A stretch of DNA of 64,000 nt from Chlamydomonas sphaeroides (taxonomy: Eukaryota; Chlorophyta; Chlorophyceae; Chlamydomonadales; Chlamydomonadaceae). Positions 35,701 to 45,773 of this stretch are shown here, in pieces (positions within the stretch are counted from its first letter, which is position 1; each line of letters begins with the position of its first letter). The notes below the pieces were generated by a model, which worked only from the letters and a program-made list of their open reading frames with translations, was not told where the DNA came from and ran no database searches. Where the stretch lies: positions 1-64,000 of the forward strand of contig BDDC01000008.1 in the NCBI GenBank assembly GCA_001662425.1, read 5' to 3'. A program made the translations under genes and the position numbers.

Positions 35701-37236
35701 CCCGGCCACCCGGCCCGGCCATCCCATCAACTCACGGCCGGACCAACCAGCAATGCACCCAGCAGCCGCCCACCCGCGCACCCGGCGCCTCCTCCAGCTG
35801 CCGCGTGCCCAGCAGGATGGCCCCCGTGGCTGCGTCCGCCGACAGCAGCACCGACCACACCACGTCACCGCGCTTGAGCACGCGGCTGGTGTCGCCGCGG
35901 GCGGCGAAGACAGGGTCGGACGTCATCTCGTGGCGCGGCATCACGCCCAGCACGCCGCCGTCGTCCGACAGCGCGATGAGCGCGGCGCCGCCCGAGGCGT
36001 AGTTGGCTACCGTGCCGCGCACAACGGAGCCCAGCGGCTGCGGGTGGTGGTGGGCGTGGAGCAGCGGACGGGGCTAGGCAACAAGCAGGGCTGCAGGAAG
36101 ACAGGGGCCAGCGACAGGTTGGCGCGGACGACGGAGCCGAGCGGCTGCGGGTTGTGCGTGGCGGGTTGGGATCGCGGCTGGCCGATCAGGGGTCCGGCTG
36201 CAGCGCGAATGGACGGCCGCACGGGGCGGAGAGGCCGCGTGGGGACCCAAAGTCCTTTCCAGGTATGACACGGCATGGGCGGGGTACACACGTGTTGCGG
36301 TCGCACGCTCGCACCTTGCTGAACACGGCGGCGTAGGCCTGCTCGCGCCACGCCGCAGCCGCCTTGCCGGCGCGCCGGTAGACCGCGGCCTTGTCAGTCA
36401 GCATGTCGCCTGGGTTGCAAGACCCAGGGCGGAGCAGGCCAGCACCCAGCGGGTGAGCTTGGACAGCCCAAGTGCGCGACCGCCATGCGTCGTGCGCTTG
36501 TGGCGAGCAGCGCAAGTGCCGTACGGTACGGGGCCCGCCTGCCCGCCCGCCAGCCAGCCCGCCGTGGAGGACGCACCTTCCGCCGCCTCTAGGCGCCGTG
36601 TGCTGAGGGCCAGGAAGCCGCGCGCCTCCACGCGCAGAACCAGCGCCGTCACGCGGTCGCCCACGGAGAAGAGCGCGCAGGGGTTGGCCTTGGGCGCGCC
36701 CGTGAGCTCGCCGGGCGCGATGGTGCCGGTGGCCCGGAGGCTGGGCACCACGACCTCGACGCCCTGCAGCCGCACCGCCCGCACCTCGCCCTCCACAACG
36801 TCCCCCATCTAGCAAGGGAGCGCGCAGCCAGGGGCGGCGCCGCGTGTCGATGGTCATGTTGGCCGCAGGGGTGTTTATCGGGGGAGTGCAACAAGGCAAA
36901 CGTGAGAGCGGGGCTGGCGCAGTGAGGCCACTGTGTCCGCCGTCCACATACGCAGCTGGGGCTGTGGGCCCAGCCCCAGCTCTGCAAGAGCCGCTGCACA
37001 AGACGGGGGAAGGCGTCGATACCGCAGCCAGCCCCTCTGGACGATGCGCGTGTGATGGGATGCCCTCCAAGACGCTGGCGCACCTTGGTCCGCTGCTGCC
37101 GTGAAGCGGGTGCGCGCTTCCCCGCAACCGGGGCAGCAGCCGGCGCTGCTGCCGCGCACACCAGCACAGCGGTCCGGTGGGACGGCCCCGCGAGGTGTGC
37201 CGCGCGGCAGCCAGGCGGAGGCAGGGGCTGTGGCAT
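23705..37236 (-). CDS. poly-S1 RNA-binding protein, probably plastid-targeted
   Basis: Protein of about 1,700 residues from about 30 exons. Exon 1 (37236-37084) reads like a green-algal chloroplast transit peptide: basic, Ala-rich, with AVLVCAAAA as a candidate cleavage region. Then come some 15 S1-type OB-fold domains, for example GVVHTVQSYGVLVRLP, GLLHVSNVSQARV and GRIALSTKQLE. About 12 are followed by a short exon coding GDMLRDPxxV..AEE..A.WR. S1 exons run phase 0 to 1 and GDML exons phase 1 to 0, so each pair is a symmetric insertable unit. S1 starts lie near 36808, 36037, 34742, 33251, 32097, 31179, 30217, 29768, 28734, 27941, 27409, 26255, 25548, 25024 and within 24509-24078. The last exon is 23847-23705. 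The donor at 26621 appears to be GC (AAG then GCAAGT). S1 domains bind single-stranded RNA in ribosomal protein S1, RNases and Rrp5; plastid RNA metabolism or translation is inferred, not shown. Confidence 0.8.
24509..26255 (-). repeat. S1 super-repeat III (types A, B, C)
   Basis: Type A S1 exon 26255-26021 (GTVAEVDAGGALVNL), GDML exon 25905-25817, type B exon 25548-25315 (LPLHGVVVAARADGAVVELL, GGPLRG), type C exon 25024-24775 (GVVHAIKSYGVFVRLP). The following GDML motif is fused without an intron to a further type C domain in exon 24509-24078. Confidence 0.78.
25664..25776. repeat. 22-bp intronic minisatellite
   Basis: Five nearly identical copies of CAGTCAGCCTGCTTGTGGCC plus two bases, in the intron between a type B S1 exon and the GDML exon of super-repeat III. 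Confidence 0.9.
26621..28734 (-). repeat. S1 super-repeat II (types A, B, C)
   Basis: Type A exon 28734-28500 (GRVVRVTRENAFLDIDG), GDML exon 28247-28159, type B exon 27941-27690 (GIVVAVRKNVAAVQLF, GGPLRG), type C exon 27409-27172 (GVVQSVKPYGAFVRL), GDVL exon 26730-26621. Same order, exon phases and exon lengths as units I and III; type A to type A spacing is about 2.4-2.5 kb. Confidence 0.8.
29063..31179 (-). repeat. S1 super-repeat I (types A, B, C)
   Basis: Type A exon 31179-30945 (GRVVTLTATAAYVDIGG), GDMV exon 30513-30425, type B exon 30217-29978 (LEGSVVALRRDLAVVALA, GGPLRG), type C exon 29768-29531 (GVVHTVQSYGVLVRLP), GDML exon 29136-29063. Confidence 0.8.
29151..29228. repeat. 26-bp tandem repeat, three copies, intronic
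   Basis: Three copies of a 26-base unit containing GACGAGACGGCAGTGGGGTG lie just upstream of a GDML exon of the S1 gene. Confidence 0.9.
31203..31330. repeat. intronic minisatellite of about 29 bp
   Basis: Four copies of a unit with core GGAAGATCACGGCAGGGGAG in the intron upstream of the type A exon of super-repeat I; one copy has AACAAGATCAC instead. Confidence 0.9.
32457..32575. repeat. short duplication of a GDML splice acceptor
   Basis: About 30 bases around CGCAGCATGTCGCCTGGGCG (minus strand: acceptor plus the start of a GDML exon) occur twice, at about 32460 and 32540. The lower copy continues into the real exon 32471-32353. The upper copy has an acceptor and GDMLRGS but soon loses coding likeness, so it could act as a decoy acceptor. 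Confidence 0.7.
35256..35656. other. assembly gap
   Basis: A run of about 400 N. It falls between S1 domain 2 (exon ending at 35782) and the next GDML exon (starting near 35012), which are expected neighbours, so it most likely lies wholly in an intron. A lost exon cannot be excluded. Any reading frame running across it is meaningless. Confidence 0.99.
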
Positions 37237-38218
37237 GCCAGCGCTGTTCCGTGGCGCAGGTTGCGGCACGCGCCTGCATGGACATGGCAGGGGAAGGGGC
37301 ACCGTGCCATGCGCACACAGCGAGAGATATGTGGCGCAATTATGGATGTACACTTAAGAATGAGCAAGTATATGTCGCTGGCGCACCTCGCAGGTGTTCG
37401 TCGCAACGAGCATGACCGCCGGAAAGCCGCTTGCGTCGGCCCAAGACTCGCCGCATAGCTACAGCTCGCTGTATCGCTACACCGAGCGTTATGTGATAAG
37501 GACATCATTGCAAGTTAGTTGCCGAGCGCAATTGCAGCTCAGGCCGTTCTAGCCTGCATTTCCACGAGTTTAGAATCCCTATATTGGCCGAGTTAATAGG
37601 AACATGAGAGGGACAACGTGTACCATTCGGCGCTCAGTCCTCAGTGGCCGTCCCATGGGTTCGTGGCAGGGGTGACCCCTGGTTCGTGGCGTTCTGATGC
37701 CGAAGCCAAGCCCAAGCCTGCCCTCACTAGCGCCGCCTGGGCCCTGGGGGTGGCAACTCGGCAGGTCCTGGGTAAACCTGAAGAGCGTGCATGGCACGGT
37801 TCGCAGTCAGTTCGCGGACGCGTCGTCTGGCTGCTGTGTTGCCCCGGACGGCACGTGAACGTCTGGCTGCGACATTGGGAACGCGGCAACGAGCGTGGCT
37901 GGGGCCGGCCGGGTACCGGTAGGGCCAGGCGCTCAATGCTTCAAGTTGAGTTAGGGTTGTCCAGCCCCGAGGTGGCCACGAGGTGATGAAACACATGAGT
38001 TTCACTACCCTGGGGTTGGGCCCCCCTTGATGCTACCGTTCTTACGTGCACCAATCCCGCGGCTCATCCCTGCACGTCAAATCGAGCCCCTGACAACGTC
38101 CCGCTGCTTGTGCATGCAAGACTGTGAGACAAGGTATTTTGACGACCAAGGGTCGCGTATCTCCGCCGTGACAGGGTGAGGTTGGGCGGCAGGCCTCCTG
38201 CTGGGCGAGCAGGGCGCG

Positions 38219-38286
38219 AGGCCTGCAGGCAGAGGCCTGCAGGCAGAGGCCTACAGGCAGAGGCCTACAGGCAGAGGCCTACATAC
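38219..38286. repeat. 14-bp tandem repeat
   Basis: Nearly five copies of AGGCCTGCAGGCAG, shifting to AGGCCTACAGGCAG, in the intergenic region. Confidence 0.92.
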
Positions 38287-38733
38287 AGGCACGGCGCGCA
38301 GGGCGCGACAGCCGTAGCGGAGGCTGGGCGTGAAACTGGAAAGCGCCCCTGCGTTCCGGTGCACAGCTTTGTTGGGCTCGGTATGGCAGACACGCGCGTG
38401 AACACGGGCCGGCAGCTCTGAGTACCAGCCCAGGAGGCAGGGGGCCGCAAAGCACAGGAGGCCGGAGGCCGGAGGCCGCAAACGCCTCACAGCGAACGAA
38501 GGATGCAACAGGATGGGTTCGCAACAGCCGTCCGGCGGCCAGATCGGGAGCCAACGAACGCGCTGCACTCCAGCACTGGCGCGTAGCCGCCGCTCCTGGC
38601 CGCCCTGCCCTGCCTGCCTGCTGGACCGCGGTGTTGGAAACATGTCTTGCCAGGGTGCGTGCCAGGACCTCTCAACGTGCAAGACGGAGTGAGTCTGCAA
38701 GTGGCCAAGCGCGCATGCATGCTGCACGGTATG

Positions 38734-38738
38734 TTACA
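38734..38738 (-). terminator. candidate TGTAA polyadenylation signal for the LONRF gene
   Basis: TGTAA, the usual green-algal polyadenylation signal, lies about 860 bases after the LONRF stop codon on the coding strand. The distance suits a volvocine 3' UTR, but a 5-mer is weak evidence. Confidence 0.3.
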
Positions 38739-39597
38739 TACGGAGGGCTTGTGCAAGCATGGCGACAAAAGGCCATGCATACCGCGCACGAGCCGGCGTT
38801 TTACTACAGAACCAGCGTGGAAGTCATTGATAGAGCTGGCTGACGCCTTCACTTGCTGCACCCTTCGGTATATGGACCCCCCGCGCCGGTTCCCCAACAT
38901 ACAAAGCGACGCCGCCAACGGAAAACGCGTGCGTGCATGCAAAACACACACACAACACACGCGGCCAGCGGGGCCGACGCGCCGCGTGGTGTTTCCCCTG
39001 TACACGCACATGACGGGGCGGTACGTCCCCTTCGCAGCACCGCAGCACCTACCGTACGGCACCCTGCTTGGCCGCACAGGCCGCACCAATGCACTCTGGC
39101 GCTGCGCCCCCCGTCCCTGCCCTGCCCCCATGCCACCTGGCGCCCCTGCGCGCCTGTGGCAGGCGACCCGCCGCCACACACCCAGGGGTCCGATGCAACG
39201 CCCCCCCCCCAACACCCTCATGCCCAGCAGCACGCGGCCCTCCGCATGCCAATCCAGCCACAATCGTAAAAGGCTTCCCGACCGCGCCGTTGTTCCGCCT
39301 CCCGTTGCCGCCCTCCCCTGGCCGCCCTCCCCTGCGGGCAGCAAGCTCGCCGGCCTCCGCTGCTGCCGGGGCCCAGCAGCTCGCCGCCGGGGCACATGCG
39401 TTGGGAGGTGAGCGGCCCCACGGCCACCCCATCCGGCACCCCCACCCCTCCGCCCGCGGCCCTGCTGCTCGCTCCAGGCAGCAGCCCTGCCCCGATTCCC
39501 CGCCTCCTCACGTGAGCCCTGCCCCGGGCTGCCCAGACGGCCCCACCCAGCCCCCACATACGGCCCCACCTGCCAGGTAGCCCCCCACCTGCGGACC

Positions 39598-42500
39598 TCA
39601 CATGACGCAGCAGCCCTGCCCCTGGCCGCCTCCCGCCGCCATGCGCGCCCCCAGCCGCGACTCGATCATCCTCAGCCGCGCGGCTGTGTCTGTGAGCCGC
39701 AGCAGCGAGGCCTTGTCCAGCTCAGGGCTGAGCGAGGAGGCCACCGTGGACTGGGGGAAGGGGAGAAGGTGAAGGGAGAGAGGGAGGGGCGCATTGCAAG
39801 AACCGAGGCAGCAGCCTGCTCGAGCCTCACGGGCGGGGCGGGCGCAGAGCGCCGCGCTGAAGAGGGACCCTGCCGTCCCTCGGTTGGTCCCGTGCCAGCC
39901 TCTCCACGTCCGCTCCAACGACGGCCCCCGTCCCGCCCTCTGACCGCGCGGCTCACCGCCCACAGGCTGAAGCGCTCGGGCTGCGAGGGCGGCGGCCGCT
40001 CCCCCAGGCCGTCCATCAGCGCCCTGATGCGCAGCGCCAGGCGCCCGCTGCCGGCCGCCATGGGCCGCAGCATGGCGAGCATGGCGTCCACCTGGGCCTC
40101 CACCTGGGGGAGGGGCCGGGGAGGAGCCGGGATGCAGCAAAACCACAAGAACGACACACGGGAGCACAGCTGCTGCTGAACACAAGCAGGGACGGGACGG
40201 GAGGTGCCGTGTGGCTGCCACGAAACGGCAACGCGTGCCGGCCCAGACCGGCAATCGTGAGCCGGAACGGTAGTTGTAAGCCACATACCCCTCAGCCTTT
40301 AGCCCTGGGAGCCCCAGGAGGCCCTCAGCGCACCTTTGACACCAGCGTCGGCAGCTCCGCATGGGCCGCACTGCCCGGCTGCGGCTCAGTGTCCTGGCGG
40401 AGCGGAGGGAGGGAGGGCCGCGGCAAGGGCAGCGGCAGCGCGGCAGATGGCGGCAGGGAGATGCCTTGGCGGCCTCCACCCGTAGACCACGCGGCTAGCG
40501 CCGCCCCAAACACAATTGCTCCTGCCCTGCCCTGCCCTCCATCTTCCTTCTCCTCCTCCTCAGGGAGTCCGGGTTCACCCACGCGCCATCCCTCTGCCGC
40601 TGCACTATGTGCCCCCAGGCACCATCCCCTTGCCGCCGGCTTCCCCTCCCAACCCCTCTCACCGTCAGCGGCTCGCACCGCGCCACCCGGTAGCCGTCCA
40701 GCTCGCCGTGGCTCAGGATGCGCACGCGCCGCCGGCCCACCAGCTCCACGTAGTAGCGCCTGCAGGGCGGTGCATGGGAGGGTACCGACAGCGACACACG
40801 CTGAGAAGCTCCACAAGGCCGAGGACGGCGGCTGCAAGTGCAGCTCGGAGACGCAACCCCCGACGCGCAATCGCCCAGTTGCGGCGTTGCCGGTCCCATC
40901 CCTGGGCCCTAAGTCCAACGCACCCATCGGGCTGCGCCTGGCACTCGACGATCTCGGCCTCCGTTGCCACGTCCTCGATCTCGGCCTGGTCGCGCCGCGC
41001 CTGCGGGCAGAGGGCAGCAGAGGCGGCCGGGCAGCGCACCGGCGCCGCAGCAGTCGCGAAAGCGCTGGTGAGGGTGCGAGTCAGGCTGGCTGGCAGCGTG
41101 GCGCGCAGGGCTGAGGCTCAGACGCCGGCCGCAGCACCCCGTTCTCTTGCACCACGCGAAACCACCGGTGCTGGCTCCCACACCACCAGCCATGGCGGCG
41201 GCCATGCCGGCCCAACACAGCTCAAGCAGACGTGGAGGAGTCCGGCGCCATGGCAGCTGCGCCATGCCCAGCCTGCGGCTCCGCACCCCACCCCCCAGCC
41301 CGGCCGCGCACCCCCTTTTCTAAATCTCATGCGGTGCCACGCGGCTCCCTCCACACACGCGCAGCACCGGGCGCCGGCCCACCCTCCGCATCGCTCACCT
41401 GCGCCATGCCCAGCCGGCGGCTGCCCTCCATGACTCGTCGCACCATGAGCCGATAGCGCGGCTCAAATATGTTGAGAGCCATGGACTCGCCCGGCATGAG
41501 CAGCGCCATCACGAACAGCGGCAGAGAACACTGCTGCGGGCTGGCGGCCGCCGCTGCGGCGGAGGCGGGCGCCTGTACGGGTGGGAAAGGGACGGCGGGG
41601 GTGACATCCCGGCATGAGGCATGAGGCAGCGGGCACTGCTGTGCTCGGGCCGCTGCGGCGGAGGCGGGCGCCTGTGCGGAGTGGAGTGGAGTGGGCGTGG
41701 CTTTGGGGCATACGCCATACGCCGTGCGCTGGAGGCCCGGAGGCCCGCACGAGCGCGGCTGCCGGGCAGGATGCCGGGTGCCGCACCCAGCCTTGCGCTG
41801 AGCGCGTGGTCCCGGAGCGTGGCCCACCGCGTGCCCTGCCCCCTGCCCTCCGCAGCCCTGCCCCCCGCCAACGCCGTACCTGCGACGCGCCCGCTGCCTC
41901 GCCCTCGCCGCGCGCCTCCTTGCGGCGCTCCTCGTACTCGGCTGGGAAGGCGCCCTGGATGATGTTGGCCAGCGTGATAGTGATGGGCAGCGCGTCGCGA
42001 GCCACGTGAAGCACCTGGCGGGGGTGGCGTGGCAGCAGGACGGGCATGGGAAACATGGGGGTTCTACGTAGTGGCGAAGTGTGAGGGCTCAGCGGGGCAG
42101 CGGGCGCCCCGGCGGCGAGCGGCCCCGTCCCTCGTCGAGTGCGTCGCACCGCCCGGCGATAGGAGCAGCGCAGCGTGCGGTCCATGGTGCGGCAGTGCTG
42201 ACCGAGGATTACCGGTATACAGTCCAGGGGTATTGACGTTATTTTACGTCAGCCAGCAGCTCGCACCCACCGCGCGGCAGTAGGGGCAGCGCGGCTTGTG
42301 GTCCATGGCGCGGGCGAAGCACTCGCGGCAAAAGGTGTGGCCACATGGCGTGGTGACCTGCAGCGGCGGGGGAGGGGAGGGGCGGCGGAGGGGTGCGTGG
42401 CGTGGCGTGTTGGGCCAGCAGGCGGCCCGTCACGCGCGGTGAGATGCCTGTGCGGGGCCGGGTCTGGCCGCCTGAGAGATGGCGCGGCAGCGCACGGCTA

Positions 42501-45500
42501 CTGAGGCTGCTGCCACCAGCCCAGCGCTCCAGCTCACCGGCTAGTACGTCAGCTTAGGCACAAAGTGGCACGGACCTTGGCGATTGGCGGCGCAACTCCC
42601 CAAGCACCCGACGCTAGTCACGCTGCAAGCACCCGGTGCTCACCGGCTCGTACAGCAGCTTGGCGCAGAGGCCGCAGTCCCAGTCGTCCAGAGCCTCGCG
42701 ACCCGCGCCGCTGCCCAGCGAGCGCTGCCGCTTGGTGGCCACGGCGCCCGAGCCGCCGGCCGCGCCGCCGCCGCTGACGCCATCGCCCGAGGCGCGGACG
42801 CCACGGGCGCCGGCGGCGGACGAGCCCCCGGCGGCGGCGGCGGCCTGGGCTAAGTCCGCCTCCTCGCCCAGCACGGCCTGGACCTCGCGGAGGCCCTCCT
42901 TCGGGGAGCGAGGTGGGGTTGGGGCAAGTTGGTGGTTTTGACACGGGTCTGGGCTGCGGGGAGGGGCCCTTCTGGCATATCACAGGGTGTGGGTGGGTGG
43001 GTGGGGTGCAGACGTGAGCGGAGGCCCTCCTCGCGGAGGCCCTCCTGCGGGGAGCGAGTGTGTGGGCGGGTGGGGTCATGCTGGTGTGCTAGGGGCAACC
43101 TACCCAGGAGAACTAGGCAATGGGCATGATGCACTGAAAGCTGTCCAAAATAGGCGGGGAGGCTGGACCATATGGGCACCTAACAAACCCAAAGATCCAA
43201 AGCTCCCAATGAGACCCAGAATCTCAATATTTCTAAAACCTCCCAGCATCACAAGTGGGCAGGATTATGTCATGTGAAGCAAGGGCAGCCCTGAAAGCCA
43301 GGAAGGGGGGTTCCCAGTGGCCCGGAATCATGCTTTTGGCCAGTAGTTAGTAGAGAAATAAACTTAAAAGGGCCATAACTCTCGTTTTTGGCCCATAAAA
43401 CCACATGCACCCCCTCTTATGAAAGACAACCGACTTTGCCAACCGACTTTGCCCCATACACACGCGAGTCACCCCCACCCACAGAGCCTGCGCTGCACTT
43501 GCCCCTGCCCCTGTGCTGCACGAGTGCGCTAGGGCTACGTGCAGCGCCTGTGCTGCACGCCCCGTGCTGCACGCCCCGTGCTGCACGCCGTCACGTGCAG
43601 CGCGCTATGACAAGCCCTTCCGGAGCACCGGAGCTGACCTCCATCTGTGGTTCATGCCACCACATCGGCATGTGTGTACGTGTGTGCCATACGTGGCATA
43701 TGTGGCATATATGTGGCGTATGCACAGGTACAGCGCCCAAGTACCTGCAGCGCGCTGTTGGTGGGCTCCAGCGACAGGCCCTCCAGGTACGCCTCGCGCG
43801 CGTCGTGGAAGCGCTCAAGCAGGAAGAGCGCCGTGCCCTGCGAGCACACCAGCAGCAGCAGCAGCCACGGCAGTGGCAGCAGGGGCAATGGCAGCAGATG
43901 TACGGTCTCAGTGATGCAGTCGGCCCTGTTTTGGGGGCCGCACAGCTGCCAAGCCACCCTAGCTCCGCGGAACAGCGCCCTGCCCTGCGAGCTCGGCCGG
44001 CAGCGATGCGTGCCGCCACGCTGTGGCGCGGTGAGCCATCGCAGCAGCCTGCGGCAGCACCGCCAACAAAGGTGCCACCGCACCTGGCGGGAGTGGGCCT
44101 TGGCCCAGTCGGGCTTGAGCCCCACCGCCTTGTCCGCATCCTTGAGCGCCATCTGGGCCAGGCTGGGGGCCGAGTTGGCAGGGGCGCACAACGACTGTAG
44201 GCATGCGCATTGCGCCACTGTTGGGACATATGGGACTGGGGCAGCGCCCAGACATGCCGGTACTATGATGGCCGTACTGGTACCGGGCATGCCAGACGGT
44301 GGCATCCTTTGCATCCCGCCCTCGGCGCACGCACCTGGTGGGGTCCAGGTCGAACAGCGCCGCGCACTCGGAGCGGCGCGCGGAGCGGCTGCGGTACATG
44401 CGGCTTAGGCTGCAGCGCGACAGGGGGAAGCAGGGAGGCAGGTGGGAAGGGCGAGCGGACAGGCGGCAGGGTGAGGCCCGATCTGCTGCTCACGCCGCGG
44501 GCCCGCGGCGTGCGGTGTGCAGGGAAGGTGCGGATCCTCGCCCTCGCGCCGGATGGCTAAAGGAAGTGCAGGCAATCTAAGACCACGGCCACCACGACCA
44601 CCATGACCACCATGTGTGCTGTACAGCAAAGTTGCGGTACCGACACAGACACACCTAGCGTGCGAGGCGCGCGGCTGTTGGGCTGTGTGTCAGGCCACGC
44701 TCTCCGACAAACTGATGCATGTAGAGTATCATAATGAGAACATACAGATGTCACATGCTATGACATGACGTGCATACCTTGCGTACGAGGCGCTGCGGTT
44801 GCTGAGCAACGTGGCCACGTCCTCGGGGCTACGGGCCAGGCGGAGCGCCTCCGTGTAGGCGGCAGCGGCCTCGCCGAACTGCGGGCGGTGCGAATATGTG
44901 CGAGGCGGGAGGCACTCAGACGAGTCATCGCCGCCCAGCTGGCGCCCTGGCGAAGACCTCCTCGCGTTCAGCATGTGAACCTGTGTGCCGCTCCCAACGA
45001 CGTGTGCCGCTCCTTGAGCCCAAGACACCCCCGCAGCCGGCGGCCTGGCCTCCGAAGAAGGGCAGGCCGCCCTGGTCCGGGCGACGGAGCCCCCCCACAG
45101 CCACGGTTGAACACCCAAATCCCGACAGCAGGCTCCGTCGTCTGGGCGCAGGCATCAGGTTTTACGCTCAACGTGAGGCATCGCAGCGCGTGGGGAGCGC
45201 TGCTTGCGCCACGGACGTGCCCTTGCCCGGTGTCCCGCAACTGTTGGGAGCGGAATCCCCTTTGAAATGTAGCCTAGCAATGGGTCGCCTGAACGACGCC
45301 CCAGCTGCGACCCACGTCCCTAAAACCCCTTTATGCGAAGCACCGTATTATGTGGGGACGGACGCACCAGCTGCTTGCTGAACAGGGCGTTGCCGCGCTC
45401 CTTGCCGGCGAGAAGCGCCTCTCGGTCCTGCGTGCTCTGCTCCTCCGCAGCGGCGCCCCCCTCGCTGCTTTTGGCCAGAGAGGCGGCCTGAGCGGGGTTT

Positions 45501-45773
45501 GTGTGATAGGGGCGACAAGGGTTGTAGTGGTGGGTTGATGGCGCGGTTGGTGCTTGGTTAGGTGTGGTTGGGCATGCGGTGCGTGGGATGGCGAGCATCG
45601 CGAAACCGGGTGCGAGCTTCCAGGGTGCTGACGAGCACAGAGCCGTCGCGCACCCGAGCAAAGACGCGCGGTGCGGGGTCGGGGCTGGTGCCGAGTTCCG
45701 CGACGCCAAGCACTTCTTCTGCAAGCATGTCGACGGAGGAGCGGCTTCCGCCAGGGTCGCCGGCACCGCTCAT
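39598..45773 (-). CDS. LONRF-type E3 ubiquitin ligase (TPR, RING, LON domain)
   Basis: Order: short N-terminus (ATG at 45773), TPR region, RING, LON substrate-binding domain, C-terminal helices. The TPR exons are 45493-45367 (KERGNALFSKQL), 44880-44778 (FGEAAAAYTEALRLA, LLSNRSASYA), about 44168-44085 (ALKDADKAVGLKPDWAKAH) and 43838-43746. The RING spans 42904-42643 (DWDCGLCAKLLYEPV) and 42360-42271 (TTPCGHTFCRECFARAMD, CPYC). The LON domain spans 42016-41881, 41573-41398 (PGESMALNIFEPRYRLMVRR), 41002-40928 and 40759-40665 (RYYVELVGRRRVRILSHGEL). The last exons, near 40395-39598, are helical and end GCCVM then TGA. RING-LON proteins are E3 ligases whose LON domain lacks protease activity and binds substrates. 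CCVM fits a CaaX prenylation box, suggesting membrane attachment. About 660 residues; an optional 75-bp exon lies at 44335-44409. Confidence 0.85.
41573..41700. repeat. duplicated start of a LON-domain exon
   Basis: A stretch of about 23 bases, on the minus strand GCGCCCGCCTCCGCCGCAGC plus three, occurs at the start of the exon 41573-41398 and again about 100 bases upstream in the intron, with TACAG or a similar acceptor-like context. The upstream copy is followed by a stretch resembling the exon (CAGCAGTG, CTGCC) that then diverges. Confidence 0.7.
43130..43400. other. low-GC island inside a LONRF intron
   Basis: In the long intron 42905-43745 this stretch is strikingly A/T-rich for the window (for example CTCAATATTTCTAAAACC and GAGAAATAAACTTAAAAGGG). 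It has no open coding frame of note and no terminal repeats that I could see. It may be the remains of a mobile element or foreign DNA. Confidence 0.45.
44335..44409 (-). other. candidate 75-bp cassette exon of the LONRF gene
   Basis: Flanked by a CTGCAG acceptor and a GTGCGT donor, phase 2 at both ends, coding 25 residues beginning SLSRMYRSRSARRSE and ending FDLDPT. Skipping it joins exon 44880-44778 to the exon starting near 44168 and gives the canonical TPR reading SASYASLAQMALKDADKAV. Including it inserts 25 residues between the two helices of a TPR. Confidence 0.6.

Larger units (their letters stand above)
37237..39597. other. intergenic region between the S1 and LONRF genes
   Basis: Both flanking genes read leftward, so this should hold the LONRF 3' UTR and the S1 promoter. 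The part at about 37300-38150 is less GC-rich, as expected for a promoter. It contains a 14-bp tandem repeat and one TGTAA on the minus strand. Several frames are open, including one of over 350 codons, but none has domain content or coding character. Confidence 0.5.

Noticed and set aside
34762..35868. A 368-codon frame containing a run of X
   Set aside because: It crosses the assembly gap, so its continuity is an artefact of the N run.
36186..37508. A 440-codon minus frame starting at 37508
   Set aside because: It joins intron and exon sequence in a frame different from the S1 exons. The exon structure with a transit-like first exon and the S1 exon at 36808 explains the region better.
38487..39569. 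A 360-codon minus frame downstream of LONRF
   Set aside because: It lies in the expected 3' UTR, with no domain, erratic composition and no splice or start context.
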